Made by a program: the position numbers and the translations under genes. Below the pieces are notes generated by a model, which was not told the origin of the DNA, ran no database searches, and saw nothing but the letters and a program-made list of their open reading frames with translations. From positions 1 through 64,000 of the forward strand of contig CAVSID010000002.1 in the NCBI GenBank assembly GCA_963727915.1: a stretch of 64,000 bases of DNA, read 5' to 3'. The number at the start of each line of letters is the position of its first letter. Position 1 is the first letter of the stretch. This document shows, in pieces, positions 62,944 through 64,000 of the stretch. Origin of the DNA: CAWAND01 sp963727915 (lineage in GTDB: Bacteria; Chloroflexota; Anaerolineae; Anaerolineales; E44-bin32).

Positions 62944-64000
62944 ATGGTTTCTGCCCTCACACTCTCCCACGACGCATTCTGGACCGAGTTCCAGGTTACC
63001 GACAGCGACATCGAATTCATCACGAACCTGCTGCTCGAGCGGGAGCGTCCTCTAACATTGCGTGAGATGCTTGAGCCCCTCATCGAGCTTCAACTCGGGG
63101 AACTCGAGGAGAGCGGCGCGCCAGGCTGCCGCACCCGACGAACGGGTTTACCTTCCCGCCGAATCCTATCAAGTCGGCGAGCAGCTCGACTTCCCGGCCT
63201 TCGATCACGCTGTGGGGGTTGTCCGCAAAGTTCGGCTCTGGGGACAATCCCGAACTCGGTGACTTCAAGGTCATCGATGTCGACATCGACGGTCATTCTC
63301 GCAGCTTTGCGGCCGAGCTGGCCGATCATCCCTTGAACCAGCCCGTTGAACCGGAAGAAGACGGCGAAGTCGCTGGACTCCCCGGCGGCGATCCTCGACC
63401 GCTTCGGCGCCGAGCTCGTTAAGCCAGGCTGCAGGTGCGCCTTGCAAGCACCCCGGACATCGTGCAGATCGCCGGCCGGTGGTTTCCGCGAGCCCTGCTG
63501 GCCGACATCCATTCCGGCCACCTCAATCTGGCTGAGGCCGTGCTGGATGTTGGCGGAGGCGGCCCGCTGCCGACCTCGGCACTGCTCGAGCACATTGAAC
63601 TCCCCGTGGGGATTGACCCCCTGTTGGCGACCTTTTCTGTCGACTATGCGCTTCAAGAGGATGAGCGCTTCGATGAAGTCGGTCCTGCCGGCCAGACGTT
63701 GTGGTACCTGCGCCGCCTCGAGCCGCCTGAGGTACTCTATCCGCCGCAGCGGCTGGAATACTCGTCCAGGGGCACGGATCGCCGCCATTTGACCGAGGAT
63801 CTGCTCGAGCTCGAGGGGCGATTGGACGACGAGTTGAGCCCATTGGATCCACCGGATGAGCCGGTCGTGAGCGTTACTATCTCCTTGTTGTTCCCCCATT
63901 GGCGTGTTGGAACGCTACCGCTGTCGAGTCGGCTCCAGGCGCTATTTCCCACAGCGTACGAGGCGCCACGCATCCGCTTCATTTTGGTGGACGGTCACAG
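62944..64000 (+). CDS. Unknown protein, frameshifted and cut by the window end
   Basis: ATG 62944 starts MVSALTLSHDAFWTEFQVTD, then SDIEFITNLLLERERPLTLREML, which resembles a small winged-helix (HARE-HTH-like) module. Frames join through PDERVYLPAESYQVGEQLDFPAF, FKVIDVDIDGHSRSFAAELA, AGRWFPRALLADIHSGHLNL, LWYLRRLEPPEVLYPP to RIRFILVDGH at the window edge. Frameshifts lie near 63115, 63230, 63385 and 63425. I do not recognise a catalytic motif. The gene continues beyond the window. Confidence 0.5.

Overview
The window looks like a chromosomal segment from a GC-rich Chloroflexota (Anaerolineae-like) bacterium. This is inferred from gene content and style: several exported proteins carry Thr/Pro stalks of the TPTxTPT kind, and there are GAF-rich sensor kinases, a roadblock/V4R pair, PrsW and M50 membrane proteases, and a small bacterial SRP RNA. 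No phage, insertion sequence or CRISPR array was seen. Many genes are broken by single-base frameshifts. These cluster at about 12.5-14.3, 15.7, 17.9-23.3, 26.7-27.3, 33-35, 41, 47.2-53.2 and 61.5-63.5 kb and include the rRNA methyltransferase gene ksgA. I read most of them as consensus errors of a draft assembly rather than real gene decay.

Layout: 1-1.2 kb, end of a GH36 alpha-galactosidase; 2.1-4.2 kb, M20 peptidase and PfkB-like kinase; 4.4 kb, winged-helix response regulator; 5.2-10.0 kb, a minus-strand housekeeping run (rpsT, argS, a cyclic 2,3-diphosphoglycerate synthetase-like GTPase, a solitary DNA adenine methyltransferase); 10.1-15.9 kb, a multi-GAF histidine kinase and a TPR membrane protein; 16-21.2 kb, LysM lipoprotein, GNAT-like protein, GH1 glucosidase, M23 peptidase and a beta-propeller protein; 21.2-23.9 kb, tRNA-Ser, SRP RNA, a YabE-like 3D/G5 protein and KsgA; 23.9-28.4 kb, glycosyltransferase, V4R and roadblock proteins, PrsW protease and a DsbA/cyclophilin lipoprotein; 28.7 kb, a selenocysteine tRNA; 28.9-37.7 kb, envelope and general metabolism genes (M50 protease, DedA, peroxiredoxin, PEBP, UbiA, cupin, DinB, proline dehydrogenase, thioredoxin-like, LCP).

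The most interesting part is 37.7-56.5 kb, a type VII (ESX/WXG100) secretion-like locus. It has four small helical WXG100-type genes, a membrane-anchored pseudokinase reminiscent of EssB/YukC, and a giant FtsK/SpoIIIE ATPase of the EccC/EssC type. That ATPase has seven P-loop modules, six of them arranged as three tandem 2-kb pairs. The locus also holds a YukD/EsaB-like ubiquitin-fold protein fused to FHA, two VWA-TM-FHA membrane proteins, an EspG-like putative chaperone, and a long protein with an N-terminal WXG100 domain that is a candidate substrate. I see no EccB, EccD, EccE, MycP or EsaA homologue, so this would be a divergent type VII-like machine.

After it come tRNA-Lys, a DinB protein, a lipoprotein, an M50-CBS protease, a single-domain response regulator, a DUF192 protein, a LysM-M23 peptidase and a partial unknown gene running off the window end. 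Several genes have a TATAAT-like -10 box only 6-10 nt before the start codon, suggesting leaderless mRNAs are common in this organism.
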